From Litomosoides sigmodontis (Eukaryota > Nematoda > Chromadorea > Rhabditida > Onchocercidae), in NCBI GenBank assembly GCA_963070105.1, contig OY718804.1:8167817-8231816 (forward strand): a stretch of 64,000 nucleotides of DNA, written 5' to 3'. Below, piece after piece: positions 1 through 14,700 of this stretch. The notes under the pieces were generated by a model. The model did not search any database. It worked only from the letters and a program-made list of their open reading frames with translations, and had not been told where the DNA came from. The position numbers and the translations under genes are program-made. The stretch's first letter is position 1, and the number at the start of each line of letters is the position of its first letter.

Positions 1-888
1 TGCAGATTTCATTTTATATCTTTGGACTTTTGTAATTTGTGATTAAACTTTTGATTTTTTTCACTCTGTATTTAGGTTGGATTAACGTTAAAGGATATTG
101 ATGTTTTCGAAGTTCATGAAGCGTTTGCTGGACAAGTTCTAGCAAACTTGAATGCCATGGATTCGGATTATTTTTGCAAGGTATTGTTTTTCCACATTTA
201 ATTTCCGAATTTTTTAAATTCCCTGTAGACATGTCGTTTTCTGCTCTTTTAAAATATTTGAAAGAGTTTTTCAGGAAATGTTGAAACGACCAACAAAATA
301 TGGACGCATACCGGAAGAGAAATTGAATAGCTGGGGTGGCAGTCTTTCACTTGGACATCCATTTGGTGCAACGGGAGTACGGTTGGTGTCTCATGCAGCA
401 AATCGACTACAGCATGAACAAAGCATGATATCTTATTCTTTCTGATTTCTTATACTTACATTCCACTTTAACAAATTGAAAGTGGTCAAAAACATAAATG
501 GAATAGTTTGGGTGCTCATGAATCCCTTCATGGAAATTCCTTGTGAAGTTGGATGTGATGCTCAGTTACATCGCTTTGGAGTTAAACTCCGCACTTTAAC
601 ACTTATGTTGTTGAGGAAAAAATTACACGAACTGATACTTTTCTTATGTGTTTATATGACGCAAAACGATGTCCTTAGCGCTTAAAAATTAACCAAAGTA
701 CGATGATTTATGGCACAAAAAATATAAAATAAAACTGACTACAATTTTGCCATTTTCAGTTTTATCACTATTATTTGTCACTGAGTGCGCGAAAACTTTT
801 TTTTGTTGCAGAACATCTCGGAATTGTAGCTGCATGCGCTGCAGGTGGACACGGAGTCGCTATGCTAATTGAAAATTATCCGAAATAA
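1..888 (+). CDS. HADHB: Trifunctional enzyme beta subunit (3-ketoacyl-CoA thiolase), C-terminal part
   Basis: This is the 3' end of a thiolase gene whose 5' part lies outside the window. Exons are 76-180, 275-422 and 812-888 (stop TAA at 886-888), giving the last 109 residues. The protein would cleave 3-ketoacyl-CoA with CoA in the last step of mitochondrial long-chain beta-oxidation, in complex with the alpha subunit. Visible motifs are [16 protein letters not shown], the thiolase signature [15 protein letters not shown], and CAAGGHG, which carries the C-terminal catalytic cysteine. The ending LIENYPK matches the HADHB subfamily rather than cytosolic thiolases. The last intron fits only as a GC-AG intron: exon 2 must end at 422, before GC at 423-424, to restore the phase and give [12 protein letters not shown], which aligns without a gap to family members. 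The family call is very secure; the GC donor is inference. Confidence 0.94.
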
Positions 889-2261
889 ACACAATTTGTT
901 ATTATTAAAAATAATATATTAACTGCCATATAAAAATATGTGAACACAGTGTGATTAGTCTGCGCACAGCAGTTCATTGGTATTTTTTTTTCACGTTTTC
1001 CTTATCTCTTCTAATGTAACCTAATTTGCACGTTGCATGTCTATCAGTGTGGATGCATTCCTAAACTTTCCATATTAAAATTATCTTGTTGTCCTAGTAA
1101 ATATTAAACATCATGCAACAACTGGTTTCCATGTGCTAGCTATTAGATGTTCAACTCAAAAGATTGCTCTGCCACTAAAGATCTTTAGCTAAAACCTAAA
1201 TAAAGCGGAAACGATTACTGTGATAAGGTTCTAAAAGTTGAAGGTAAGGTAAGGTTGGGCTATTATTCATTCTATGTGAAAATTTTTGGTGGATTATATG
1301 CATATCATATTACCAAAATATTGAATACGTTTGCTATGGTTGTTCATTATTTGTTTATTATACACTTCACGTTTACTACATTTGTACATGGAGGTGGTTG
1401 GATTCAATGATTCTAATATACGAACTGTGATAACATTGTGAATAAAATGAAAACATCATTTCAAGCTGCATGGAGGACATAATGATAATGATTAATTACT
1501 CATTCATTTATTGTGAATAGGAAAGACGAGGAGGAAGGTGAAGATTTATTGGATTAACCATGCTTGTTTACAACCGCAATAAGCTGCAAAATTGGTAATT
1601 GAATTGAGACGAAAGTAGTACTTAAAGGTTAGCTTGAAGGTCATTTATTCATATCATAGAGAGAAGTTGAGAATCTTGCAACAAAGGTGAAGTGCTTCTT
1701 TTTGTCCCCTCGGAACACTCAGTGCTAAGGCAGAGATTTCGTGTGACAGTGAAAAATTTTGCTTTTTGTATCGTCTTCGTTGTACGCTTGAAAACTTATG
1801 GGACACACGAGACACACGTTGTTCGTCAAATCTACTTGTCGGGAATTGAGAGGGATCGGAAGTTATGTCGGTGTTGGTGTGAATAAGCGGTATTGAGAAG
1901 AGGTAAAGATGAAGAGAAAGTCTTATAGTCTGGCTATCGTTGTGGCCTTAAGGCCAGCCCATAATAGCAAATGGCCCTGAAGCAAAAGAAATCGATCGTT
2001 GTACCGGGACATTCGGTTACTGCTACATTTGCCACTACTCCTTTCAGTAAGGCTTTTATCAGTCGCTCATCCATCCTCTATCTCCCTCTTCCTCCTTCCC
2101 TCTCTCTCTCTCCCTCACTTATTGACTATTTATTTCCTTTAAAATAAATGGCGAAATTTTTATGCCAAATGATTATGTTACTTTAATTAGTGCTGGCAGT
2201 TAGTTTAGGTGTTTTATTAGTAAAGGCTTTTTACTTTAGCTTTCATAATGTCGTTTTGTCT

Positions 2262-2301
2262 GTCTGTATGTATGTGTGTGTGTGTGTGTCTGTGTCTGTG
2301 T
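2262..2301. repeat. GT-rich microsatellite
   Basis: GTAT followed by (GT)n with TCTGTG interruptions. A second short GT run lies near 2611-2624, and a CT-rich tract lies just upstream near 2078-2117. Confidence 0.8.
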
Positions 2302-3367
2302 AAGTAGAATTTAGTGATCTTTTAGAGCATTCAATTTAAAAATGTGCATTCAGTAAAAAGGACCGACAAAAGCGCAGTTGTGACACAATGGTTTTGCGGT
2401 GTTTACTTTATTGGGCGCAGGCGCAGATATTTCGTCCAATTCAAATAATTTATATATTTTTTTAATGAGATTGAGATGACTCGTTGCAAGAAAATTTTGT
2501 GGACATTGATCGATTCACATTAGCCCATCACATCATACTACTTCTTGTGATAACTTTTATTATTTGCGATCAACAAGATATATCGATTGTCATTCTCATC
2601 TCAAAGAGATGTGTGTGTGTGTGTGCTTGTAAGTAACTTTGAACATTAATGTATCTTTTTTCAAATTTCAATTTACAACGATTACAAATGATTTTCTGAC
2701 TGAAAAAGAAAGATGTCAGAGACTTCTAGCATAAAGGCTTCCATTTAAAAATTCAAAATGTATTGCAACAAAGTTTCTTTGTTTTTTTTTAAAAAAGGAA
2801 TTTTAATTTTTTTTTAATTCCTATTCATTCAATTGTTCAATTAGGATGCCAAAAAAATGGAAAACGATCTCAGAGAGAAGAATTGTACAACTGGGCATTT
2901 TACAGTTTGAAAAGTTTATTTCTTTATTTCCCCAACACCAAACCTTCTTCTTATCATACTATTTCATTTCCATTCAATCATTTCCAATATCAGTATCATT
3001 CATCCTCCTCTCTTCTAACTCACCTGATAAGTCCTATGCATCGATTACTACTGCTATTACTGTAATAGCAGCTATGGCTGTTCGCTATCTCATTGCTGCA
3101 ATAATTAGCATTTTACGAAATGAGTGCGCAAAACGGTCTCTTTTATAATCACTAATACTTAAGTATCGGAATTATTAAATTCCCTTTTCTAATTGGTAAT
3201 TATTTACTAACTACGCTTACTCACTTCAATCTCACTTTTTCCTTCTGCTTTGCGTCATCGTTCCTCATTTTACTCATCTCATCCGTTAAAGTTTCATTTC
3301 ATCAACCTCTGCGATAAAGCGACGCAGAGTGTTGGATTTGGATTTTCATGTATCACTGGAAATTTAA

Positions 3368-3368
<1 letters not shown>

Positions 3369-3460
<92 letters not shown>

Positions 3461-3494
3461 CACACACACACACGCGCATGCACACACACACACA
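3369..3494. repeat. (CA)n microsatellite
   Basis: About 125 bp of CA dinucleotide repeat with three short CG/GC interruptions near its 3' end. It runs directly into a (GA)n run at 3494-3509. Long frames read here are repeat translation only. Confidence 0.95.
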
Positions 3495-3509
3495 GAGAGA
3501 GAGAGAGAG
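3494..3509. repeat. (GA)n microsatellite
   Basis: A short GA repeat joined to the 3' end of the CA tract, making a compound CA/GA microsatellite. Confidence 0.85.
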
Positions 3510-4128
3510 GAAGGGAGAGGTAACAGAGAGATTAATCGTTCATGTGAGTGATGTCATAAGTGAAGGAGGTGGACGAGGGAGGAGTTGCTGCTGTATGCTC
3601 GTTTTGCTGTAATTGGAAATCGATGATACATCGACTCTGTAAAGCATTGCTTTCATTGATTTTAACAATCGCTCGTTTTTGAAATTAATGAAATTTCAGG
3701 CCACTCATTTCCCTGCCACCAATAGTGGAAGTTTACAAGTGGAAAACCTAAAATGAAATGTTATTTTTTGATTGAAAAAGTAGAAAAGTTAACTTTTCCC
3801 TTTCGCTGACAAATTCCCACAACAAAAAAAAAGAGAAAAAGAAAGTAATTACCTGTAAAAGGACGTAAATGTTACACGGCAAGGACGTCTAATCGATTAA
3901 ACGTTCGCACCAAAAAAAAGACAAAAAATAAATTGCAATACATTTGAGAAATTCAAAAATTTTTTTATTCACAAGCGAGGTGGTTATGGGATAGAAGTGA
4001 TGTACGGACGACTTCATATTGTTTGGCTTTTTTCACCGGAAGAAATTGCAGAAGGACGAGAGGCTATTTTATTAAAGTTTCATTCTCAGCTCATTCGGGG
4101 TATTTTTTTTACTTTGAATGTAACAAGA

Positions 4129-4307
4129 GGTAACAAGGCTTAGTGAAAAAATTTTTTTCACTTTCTTGCTTAAAATTTAAAGAGGAACTTTGGCTCTTTG
4201 CCAAAATATGGGAGAGAGAGAGAGAGAAATTCCAATTTTAGTAGTAAATGGATAAATTAAAATTCTCATATTAATTATCTTAAAATTTTTCACTAAGCCT
4301 TGTTACC
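4129..4307. repeat. Inverted repeat with about 26-bp arms
   Basis: The left arm at about 4129-4155 begins GGTAACAAGGCTTAGTG. The right arm at about 4281-4306 is its reverse complement, ending CACTAAGCCTTGTTACC. The arms match over roughly 26 bp with one extra A in the left arm. About 125 bp lie between them, including a GA run near 4211-4227, with no open frame. The structure suits a small non-autonomous DNA element or a long hairpin. No clear target-site duplication was seen. Confidence 0.7.
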
Positions 4308-5202
4308 TAAGACTTTAGAGAAAAAAAGGAAATGAAGAGCAAAACAGATAATTGCCACACTTCCGGTACTACTTTCCGGCTCCGGTTCTTTGTAAGATAT
4401 GAGAAGGAACCTATCACATGCCAAAAAAATTAAATTGGAAATTCCCTTCATTGTATGCGAATTGTAAAATGTTTGTATCCTTAACTTAGATATATTCTAG
4501 GCCTATGCATTTCAAGCTCAATAATACTTCCAGGCACGTATGTTTTAACATAAAATTCGCGAGTGCTACTTTTTTCATTCAATGGAACTAGTGAATAAAA
4601 AACATTTTTGTTTTACGGAATTTACCAGAGGGAAGGAAAATAGAGATGGAAAGAGAAGAAAGAGGAAAAGTAGCCTGAAATGAGGCTACGACCCATATTT
4701 TGGTAAATTTTTGATTAAACTCGGATATGTCTTGTTTGAATGGAAAATTGAATAATTTCTCTTCTTTTGAAAAATGAACGATTCCGATCCATTTTATCAT
4801 TCGCTCGTTTATCGCTTATCCAAACTCGTTCCTCTTTGCTCGTTCGTTTTTCCGAAAGCGAATATCAATGAACAGTTTTGAATTGTTTCATTCTGCTTCT
4901 CCTCAATGAGGCACTTCGATTAGCCTCTCCCTTTCTGAAGCAGGAAGATTTGAAATTTAAAAATTTGTTTCTGTAAATTATATTATTTCTGATAAACGTG
5001 TACTATTTTAGCACCATAAAAGCTAATCATTTTATCTAACCATGAATTTTAGAGCCATTGTGGTATTTTCAGGTTTCCTTTCAAAGAGGAAACATGCAAG
5101 TGAAATTTTGCAGTGCTAAAAAAGAACTGTTGTAATGAATCAATGAAAAGATAAAAGAATGAAATTGTTTCCCTTACGGAACATCATCATCTGTTTTTTT
5201 TC

Positions 5203-5236
5203 TTTCTCTCTCTCCCTCTCCCTTTCTCTCTCTCTC
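5203..5236. repeat. CT-rich microsatellite
   Basis: A polypyrimidine tract of CT repeats with CCCT interruptions. Confidence 0.75.
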
Positions 5237-5591
5237 GAAAAATGCGATGAGAAGGCCTTGGGAAAAAGCGGAAATTTTTGGTTACTACGAAGTCATTTAA
5301 AGAATATCACTTTCCATCTAAATAACTGCTCTCTGTGACAAAAAAAAAAATATTTCAATTCGTAACGATAGCTCGAGAGAGTATGATTGAAAAAAACACG
5401 TAGGATTCTAATTTCATACTAATTAAAACTCATTTCTTACAAATTAATACTCAAAATAAATGTGTAGAACGACCATTGAACGATTTGTTCCTTGAGCATT
5501 GGTTTCTATTGACTAAAGGGCAGTTGCATGCCTTCGGAAAATCAAAGAATAATTTACCCAAAGAATCGGAAAATAATTTCTCATAAAAGGA

Positions 5592-5766
5592 CGATGATGA
5601 TAATGACGATGGATAATAATAATGATAACAACAACAACCACAATAATAATAATTATAATAATAATAAACAAATCACAATAACGATAATAATAATAATAAA
5701 TAATAAATAGTAATAATAAGATAAGATAACAATAATGATAATAGTAGTAATAATAGTGCTGAATGA
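5592..5766. repeat. Degenerate trinucleotide tract (AAT/GAT/AAC)
   Basis: About 175 bp of imperfect AAT, GAT and AAC triplets. Translated frames here give Asn-rich or Tyr/Ile-rich strings from the repeat and were not called as genes. Confidence 0.8.
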
Positions 5767-6794
5767 TAATGATATTTCTCCAAGCATTTGTCAATGTGAT
5801 GAAGAGGGATGCAACGACATTTTCATCAAATTTGCTGACAAATATACTTCTTTTCTATCTTTATGCTTTACCTTATTTACCAGTATTTCGCTCTCATTGT
5901 TTTCATCAAAGACTTCTTTTCTTTTAGTTCTTCATCTTTTAAAAATATAATCTCTCTCTCGCTCTCCCTTTCTCTTCTTCTGCTTTTAATTTTTGTTAAC
6001 ATTTCATGACTGACAAAAATAGTTCCGCACAACTGTCCCTTACAGCCAGCTGTGATGTGAATTTATAAAAAAAATATAAAATTATTACAATAATGCAGCA
6101 CTATATGTTTAATTTTTAGTTGCTCTTTTGCTTCGCTTCCACTTCCATTTCACTCCTGCAGTGTTTTTTACGGGTGAGAACGTTTACTGAATGGTTGGAG
6201 ATCGGATTGTCCGAGACCTGTTCTCCGATACTCCGCGCTACTTCAGTGAACCGTTCCGGATCGGTTCTTGTAAAATTTGCATTTTTTTTTCCTTTATGGG
6301 ACGAAACCATAGTGTTAGAGAGCGCACTACTCCAAATACTGCCAAATAACTCATAGGAGTTTTTTCCACTAATTTCCTCAATGTTTCATTTATTTGAGGG
6401 AGGAGGAAGTAAGGAAGCCAACCTGTATGTATGTGTGACGGAGTGGAGGATCGACACAATTCATCATCTCAGTTTCACAATTTCCTCCATCGATCAATTC
6501 GGTTAAAAGATTGGCTGTAATTTTAGATGTTAAAATCTCACTCGCTTTTTCTTTCCTTCTTCATGACACGAGACATTGCTGTGACCGTTGGAGATTCTAT
6601 GAAACATTTTCTCGACAAATTTTTATTAGGAAATAGTGAAAAGATGAAATTGAACCTTTGAACCTGTCATCGTCGTAGAAAGTGCTGCTGATGTCTACAA
6701 GAAGCAGCAGTTCTTTGTTGTTCCTCCTCCACTAACTGTTTATGAATAATCAAGAAGTCAGGAAGTGCAGGTTGGACAGGTTGTACTTCCACCG

Positions 6795-6814
6795 CCCCCC
6801 CCCCCCCCCCCCCC
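6795..6814. repeat. Poly-C homopolymer
   Basis: A run of 20 C in otherwise mixed sequence. Length is likely variable between alleles or reads. Confidence 0.9.
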
Positions 6815-7486
6815 ACCTGTGCTGCAATATTTAACTCTTGAAGAAAAGTGCTAAGTCAAAGTGAAGAAGGCGGAAATGTCTGAACAACAATGCACCACAC
6901 TTCTACACTCTCCAGAGATTTCCTCCTTTTTTTCTGCGGCATTTATCGGCAGCTCTCTCCTCAAAACCTCCTCAATTCCACTCCAAATTTCACATACGTC
7001 TATTTCCTCGTTTTAGAATTCCTGCCTCGTCTAAGACAGCAAAGGTATCAAAATTAATAAAAGAAACTATAAGTGGACATTATGATAAATAAAAATTCAG
7101 TGCCGTAAATGCTTGCAGTCATAATTATCTTTCTTTATCGTGCATTACAATTCTCATTTCGGACACTTTTCAATTTTTGCATAAATAATTTGGTCGATCG
7201 TTGTGTGCTTTTAGTAAGGAATACATAAAATTTGATAGTGAAGAAGACTGTTAGCTTAGTATGTGTCGTAGCTATCAATGCAATCTAAAAGATGGAAGAT
7301 GTTTGATAACAGCCAATGCAAATGGTTCCTTCCAACCATTTAAGTTTGTTTTGCCCGTTAAACTTTTCATCGAAGATTACTGCTTGTTAATTAAAGGTGC
7401 AAATTGACCAAACATCTATTCGTAACATCCTGTCATTCCATTCCACATGGGAAGCTCCTAATGAAAGTAGTGAAGGACTATTAACA

Positions 7487-8340
<854 letters not shown>

Positions 8341-8721
8341 CAATAATAATATAAATGTTTAATCAGCGCTGTGATTTTTTATTTCACGCTTTCATTTATT
8401 TATTTTAATTTTCAGCTTGTTCAATTTTTATCTTACATTTCTTCATTCATTTATTATTTACCGAATAAAATGAATTTAGTGTTTGTTCAACTGAAAGGAA
8501 AGTTGCTGGGAATTTACAAAGTGATCAGCAAAGTATTTCGATGTTTTGATTTTCAAAATTTTCGAATGTGTTGAACGTCAGGATGCTCTTAGAATATTGC
8601 CGCTCGCATTGTTAACACTGTGATAAGTGATATCTTTATCAGGCCGAGTAATGACTTTCCTCCTTTTCATATGTTCGATGTTGTGATATTTGCCGTATGC
8701 AAAAGTTGAGAAGAGCAAGCA

Positions 8722-11700
8722 ATGAGTTGGCTTGGTGAATTACTGGAACAGAATAGTTCGGATCCACGTGAACGCTTGGAGCTTGGACAGCAAATACTGT
8801 CGCAGTTGCAAATTTCCAAATTGTCTTCTGATTCCACGCTTCTCAATGATTTCTGTGATTTAGTGGTGCAGTGGCTCTCCGGCTCCAATTATAAAGTTAT
8901 TATGATTAATTGTAAAATTTCATACCGCTACATATCTTGCGATAAATAGTAAAATCTATTGATTTTATGAGAAGTGCAAAAAGACTTGTTCGGCAAAAAA
9001 GCAAAAAATTTCAGTAATTCGTTTTTCTTTTCAGGTAGCTTTACTCGCAGTGGAAATTATTGATGTAGCAATTGAAGTATCCGCCGACGTAATCACACCA
9101 TATTTGCTAGATCGAGTTACCGCTCTAGTGGAGCGTCTAGGTGACTCGAAACAGAATGTGCGTGAAGCTATGGTTCAGCTTCTTGCTGCACTCGCAAATA
9201 CGCCACATTGCAATCCTCAGGTAAGGTAAATTTGACCACCAAGGTTCTACATACTCGTTGTGATTTCCACAAGAAATTCAAAGCTTCCGCTTCATTTGAA
9301 GTTAACGTATATCGGAGTGAAACTGAGGTAAATGTTATTTAAATTATTCCAAGCCGAATTTACAAGTGTGGACATTGTCCGATTTCGCCTCATCAATTCT
9401 CGGAATTGTCCACTAATAAGATAAGGTAATTGCAGCAGAAACTGAAGTAAGTGCATTGCACTGCCAATTTCAGACCGTTCTTGAGCGAATATCGTTCGGA
9501 TTAAATCATCGCCAATGGTTGGTGCGTATCGGTACCATGCACGTAACCCGAATGATACTCGAGCATCAGTGTGTTTTATCAAATTTTGAAGTTAATTTCA
9601 TTACGAGAAATTAATATGTCAGAGCTTATGAACTAATTTGCATTTTTTTCGAGATGTTTTGCCTTCACTTATCGAATTAAATTGCGACTGTCCCTTTCAC
9701 TGGGAGAAGAATGGAGAAAAACGAGAAATACTTTAGCATTTGATGAAATGATAGTTAATGTATAAACTGAGGGCTTCCTTTCTTCTTCATTTTCAAATTG
9801 CTAGGAGCAATTCATTTAAGAATAAAAGTGGAATTTATAGTTCAGAGTTGTATGAAATGACAGTTTGGTTTGCTGAATAATCCTTCACAATAAAATGTTG
9901 AATTTATGAAATTGCCTGAATATTTATTTTGTTTCTATTTCTTTTCAGGTAAATTAATAAAGCGAAAAATTTGACTAATCCATTTTGTTATTAATTTTAG
10001 ATATAATAAAATTTGAAAAAAATGATTCTCTTTTCAATTTTTGATTTTCAGAGGACGATTTGTAGAGCCGCAGATACATCGGATGATTCCAGCTATTTGC
10101 AACCTGATTGTTGATCCGAATATTGACGTGAGAGAAATAGCAGCAAATACATTGATTGTTATATTCTGGCATTTGGGTGAGAATGTTTTAGCAAGTATCC
10201 GGAAACGGCAACTTATACCGGAGCCGAAGTGAGTGCTCTATCATCTCTTAGCCAAACCTATTAGCATTTATCAGAAAGCAGAAAGCTAGGATGAACTTGT
10301 GGAGTGATTAAACTGCGATCATGTAAAATGATTGATTAGTAGTTGAACACATTAATTGAGCGCTAGTTAATACACGACGTATAGTCCTCACGACGTAGTT
10401 CATTTCAGTTGTTGAAAAAGGTAAGTGTAAATCTCATTGCGGAAGCTATCTTTCAACAATGACTGCTAATAGCATCACATCTATCGATGGTCATTATTTA
10501 CCGGAAATGCACTTTACGTTGAGCTCTCTTTTCTTCCAAAAAAAAAATTTCCTTTCATTTACGTTAAAAATTTAATATTTTCGCAGAATTGGAGGATGAA
10601 TTGAAATGGAGCTGTTTACAATGGGAAATTTTGTCTTTTTCCAATGATCAGTATTAGTTCCGCTAACAATTGAATTGGTTGAACTATTCACCAGCAGTAA
10701 CTATTGAATTCTAATTAGGCGGAAAGATGAAAACAAAGTGAACTAATTGAGTATTCTTTTCCTATTGTGTAAACCAGTGCGGTACTAACCGTCTGAGCGG
10801 CAACACTTTTCACTATATCACTTCCAGTTACTATCGTCCATTCCATCCGGTGTGATATTAACAACAGCACTATCGTCTATTCTTTGCACTTCTGTGGACA
10901 AGGATTAAACTTCAGTAATTTGATATGAAGCACTCTTTCAGTATCTTTTCTCATTATCGAAGTTTCATTATCAACTTCTGACAATTTCAAAGATTATAAA
11001 ATTTTAGCAAAATGAAATTACTGATGAATTCCAGTTATCTTTTGCAAGTTAACTTATTTTTGCATACATTATCACGTATAGTTTGCCCTTTAAATTTGAT
11101 TTTTGTTTTGTTAAATTTTGCTTAAATGTAAATGTGACTGATAATGTGCAATTAGTTGCCAATTGAATTAATAAGTGGAAGAGTGTTCGACGATAAAAAG
11201 GGTACAGTCTGTCTTTGATTGATGAAATTATAGCCATTTTCTGTGGACAAGAATTAAACTTTACAACCGCCACACTCTCCTCTCCTCATACCTCTCCAAC
11301 AGTTCAGTTTCCAATTCAATGTGCGCAAATAAATTGACGTACGCAATATACATCCGATACTTTCTTGCTTTCCCATTTCCCTTGCCTTGCATTTAACCAC
11401 TACCATCATGGAGTAGATGCGCTTAGATAAATAGCGATTCATCGCCTGTCTAATTGCGCCCATCATCATTTTCCTGCCCTTTCTAACAATTTCTAGCATA
11501 AATGCTGGGAAAGTGATATTGAAATGCGGAATAATGAAATGAAAAGATGGAAGAAACTTTCATTCCAATCTTATGCTAGCTGAGAGGTCAATAAGCGCAT
11601 CCTAAATTACCTTGACTTCACTCTAAAGGACCGATTTTAAGTAATTGTAAGAGCGATTAAAGGGCGCTTTCTTGTATTATCAGTGAGTACGAATAGAATT

Positions 11701-14700
11701 CATATCTTTGAAATATACCAGATTAATCATAGTGTTTTGTCATTAATTAGTTTGAGAAGTGGTTGATCAGTCGTCAGTAGTCGATAAGAGAGAAAAAGGT
11801 CATCGTACGTGAACGATGAATGGGATAGTACGGGACGGGGAATGATCAGTTCTATTTGCATTGCGACACTTTCACCTAATATTCAATATTTAGAAATTAG
11901 CGTCAATTCACTTCCTCTCTTCAACTCTTCAGCATGTTAATTACCTTTTACATCTCAGTTCCCTTACCTTACTATTCCTACTGCCTGTTCCATTTGAGTT
12001 AACAAAATTTAGACGTACAAAAATCCGTCCACTCTAACAAATATCATCTTTTGTATTATTTTTTTCTTAAAATTTATGATAATTGCTGTGAAATTTAATG
12101 GTTTTTTCTTCACATAAAAATCCAAGCGATCAGTAAACGAGCAACTGTAGCAGCAGAAAACATCAATCACAATTGTACGTACGTGTTTGTGTTCGATTGC
12201 CTGAGCAGTTTCAACGATGTGTTTACATCACTTTGACTCACTCATCTCATAATGCTGTTATGTCAGGAATGTCGCTTTGTAAGGAAGTGACTCATTGAAT
12301 GACTAAAACCTCCATTTCGTACAGTGCTCCTTTTTTTTCATTTTTAATCAACTGATTTTTTCGGAGGAAACGAAGAGGCGAAGATCATATATGGCTGATA
12401 TTTGACGCTTGTCACTCGTACTCGTTGCAGCTGCAAATAAGTCTACCCTCTGTTAATCACCTCGAATATTTGCTTACATTTGTTAAATTGAGAAAGAGTA
12501 ATTGGCAGGGCCTAACATATGTGAATGTTTCACTTTCATTTTAGTGAATATGTGGTTCGAAACTTCAAAAAAAAAATTTTCAAACAAATGTTTTTATTTG
12601 ACATATTTATCTTATGTTCAATGAGCAGACAAGGTCAAAATTTATTTACCATTGTTGATACTAATTAGTTCATGAAGTTCAAAACTTAAAAGCTCCAAGT
12701 GATCGATATAAGGTTAGGGTTAATAGAGACTTAATCATGTCTCACAGAAAATGATACGAGACGACTGTACGATCCTAGGACGATTAGTTACCTTCCACAA
12801 GAATTCAACTTTATTGAAAATATCGAAACTATGCAAACTGTTCATTTAAGTTATTCATGCTTACATCAACTTCAACAATTCATACCTCTAAAAAACATGA
12901 AAATAACATAGCTGGAAACTGTGCAACGTTAAATATGAGAAGATATGTAAATGCTGCATAAGGGAACGTTGTCCTCTGCTTCAAAACAAAGAGTGAGGGA
13001 AAAATTAAAATTTTTCTTAGAGATAGTAACTGGAACGTTGAAGACTGATGCGTGTTACCGATTTTAACTCTTGAACCATCACTGATTGCTTGATAATGTT
13101 GTGTAATTAAATCAGTCTACAAATATGTGGAACTTTACTACGTCTCATTGATCTTTTTTATCTCTGTTTTTCGAAATCGAAATTTGCTAAAGGACTTTTT
13201 AAAGGCTGGACGAATGGGAAGTTAATAGGAGAAGCATTTTGTTTCTGCTTCTCAGAAAAAATTTTAAACATATCGCTTTTCCTATTTAAATAAAATCGGT
13301 TCTGGGCTTCTTCTTTGGCATGTTCAAAAAAAAAATCTTTTTCTCGGCATGTTTGATATTTGCCTTTGTCGGCACCGTTGAATTGTTCAAAGGTTTAGTG
13401 AGCCACATTTGGAAGAATTGATTTCATTTGAATCCCAGAAAGATTCAAACATTGTACTTTGAAATCCTTTAATACTTTTCAAGTTTAAATTAATGCGAAA
13501 TTTGTTTATCAATTCCTACTAATTTGCTGAAGTTTATTACATCCAATACTGAATTATGTAAATCGAAATAAATTACTCACTTTAAACGCCAATATTCATA
13601 CCCAACATTAAATTTGACATTGTATCTTAGATTAAACCTTTCTCTCTCGCAGCGATATCTTGAAAGTAGACCTACACTTGGCGAAGTCAAGGGCCTGGAA
13701 CAACCCTGGTGATTTTGTCAACGACTGACCTACCTTACTCATCAGGGTAATGTTCCTTAGCGACGTAAAGTACCATGCGAGCAAGAGATATGATCAATAC
13801 TTTTGCTAAATCTAAATTACAAAGAAAAGATTCTGCATCTAAATAACCCATTTCAGGTTCCAAATGTTAATGACACGTTTTAACGAAGCGCAAATGAATG
13901 GCAACTATGCATTCAACGACGCACTAACTGCATCGCAACGTATGGGACGATCATTACGACGGCCACCACAGCTGCCGCAAAAGCCTCGGTTAACTCCAAA
14001 ATGTAAGTTGAAGATAGCATAAAAGGAAGAAATGAAAGAGCTGTACAAGATGGCTCTCAAGGAAAGTGGGAAAGTGAAGATGAAGCCTGAAGAGTGAGAC
14101 TCACTACTTACCGCAGTTAACTTGCTACCTTATTTAATAATAGCAACACTAAACGACTAACAATTTGCATACACTGATAAAGTGATGCTTAAGATAGATA
14201 AGTGCGACACGTCACCTTCACTCCTGTTTTGCACCGGTCATCTGTTTTTGTGTAATACTGCTAGCTCGAAGACCAAAGGTCAGTGACCTGTTTAAGAAAA
14301 AGGGATTTCTCGACCTATCATTGAAAGGAAGTACGTGCCAGGCCGCTCAACTGAGCACAGCACTCTCCTACTCGAATGCCCGGAAAAGGCCTCGTATCAT
14401 CCTTCACCGTCCACTCCCAACCATTCCTACTACAAACTACTCTAATCCGGTTTTCTTTTTGATATATTTTTGAATTTTGAATTTACGCGCTCAATTAATA
14501 AAGGCGGTAAAATTCAATTTGTTGCGTGGCGTTTTTGCGTGCGGTGGGAGACAGGTTGTCACTTTGATTTAATAACAGATCGGCTAGCTTATCATTTGTA
14601 AGTGTGATGATGGATTGTAGGCAGTAATTGCAAGTTATCCGAAGCTGAGAATAGAATTTCTCCAAAGCTTCTTCCATGCCTTTAACGATTTCATACTGAA

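Noticed and set aside
3250..3612. Thr/His repeat frames over the CA tract
   Set aside because: Open only because CA repeats lack stops in these frames; the flanks show no coding character.
6120..6459. Several overlapping 64-78 codon frames on both strands
   Set aside because: No homology, no splice continuity and mutual overlap; treated as chance frames in the intergenic gap.
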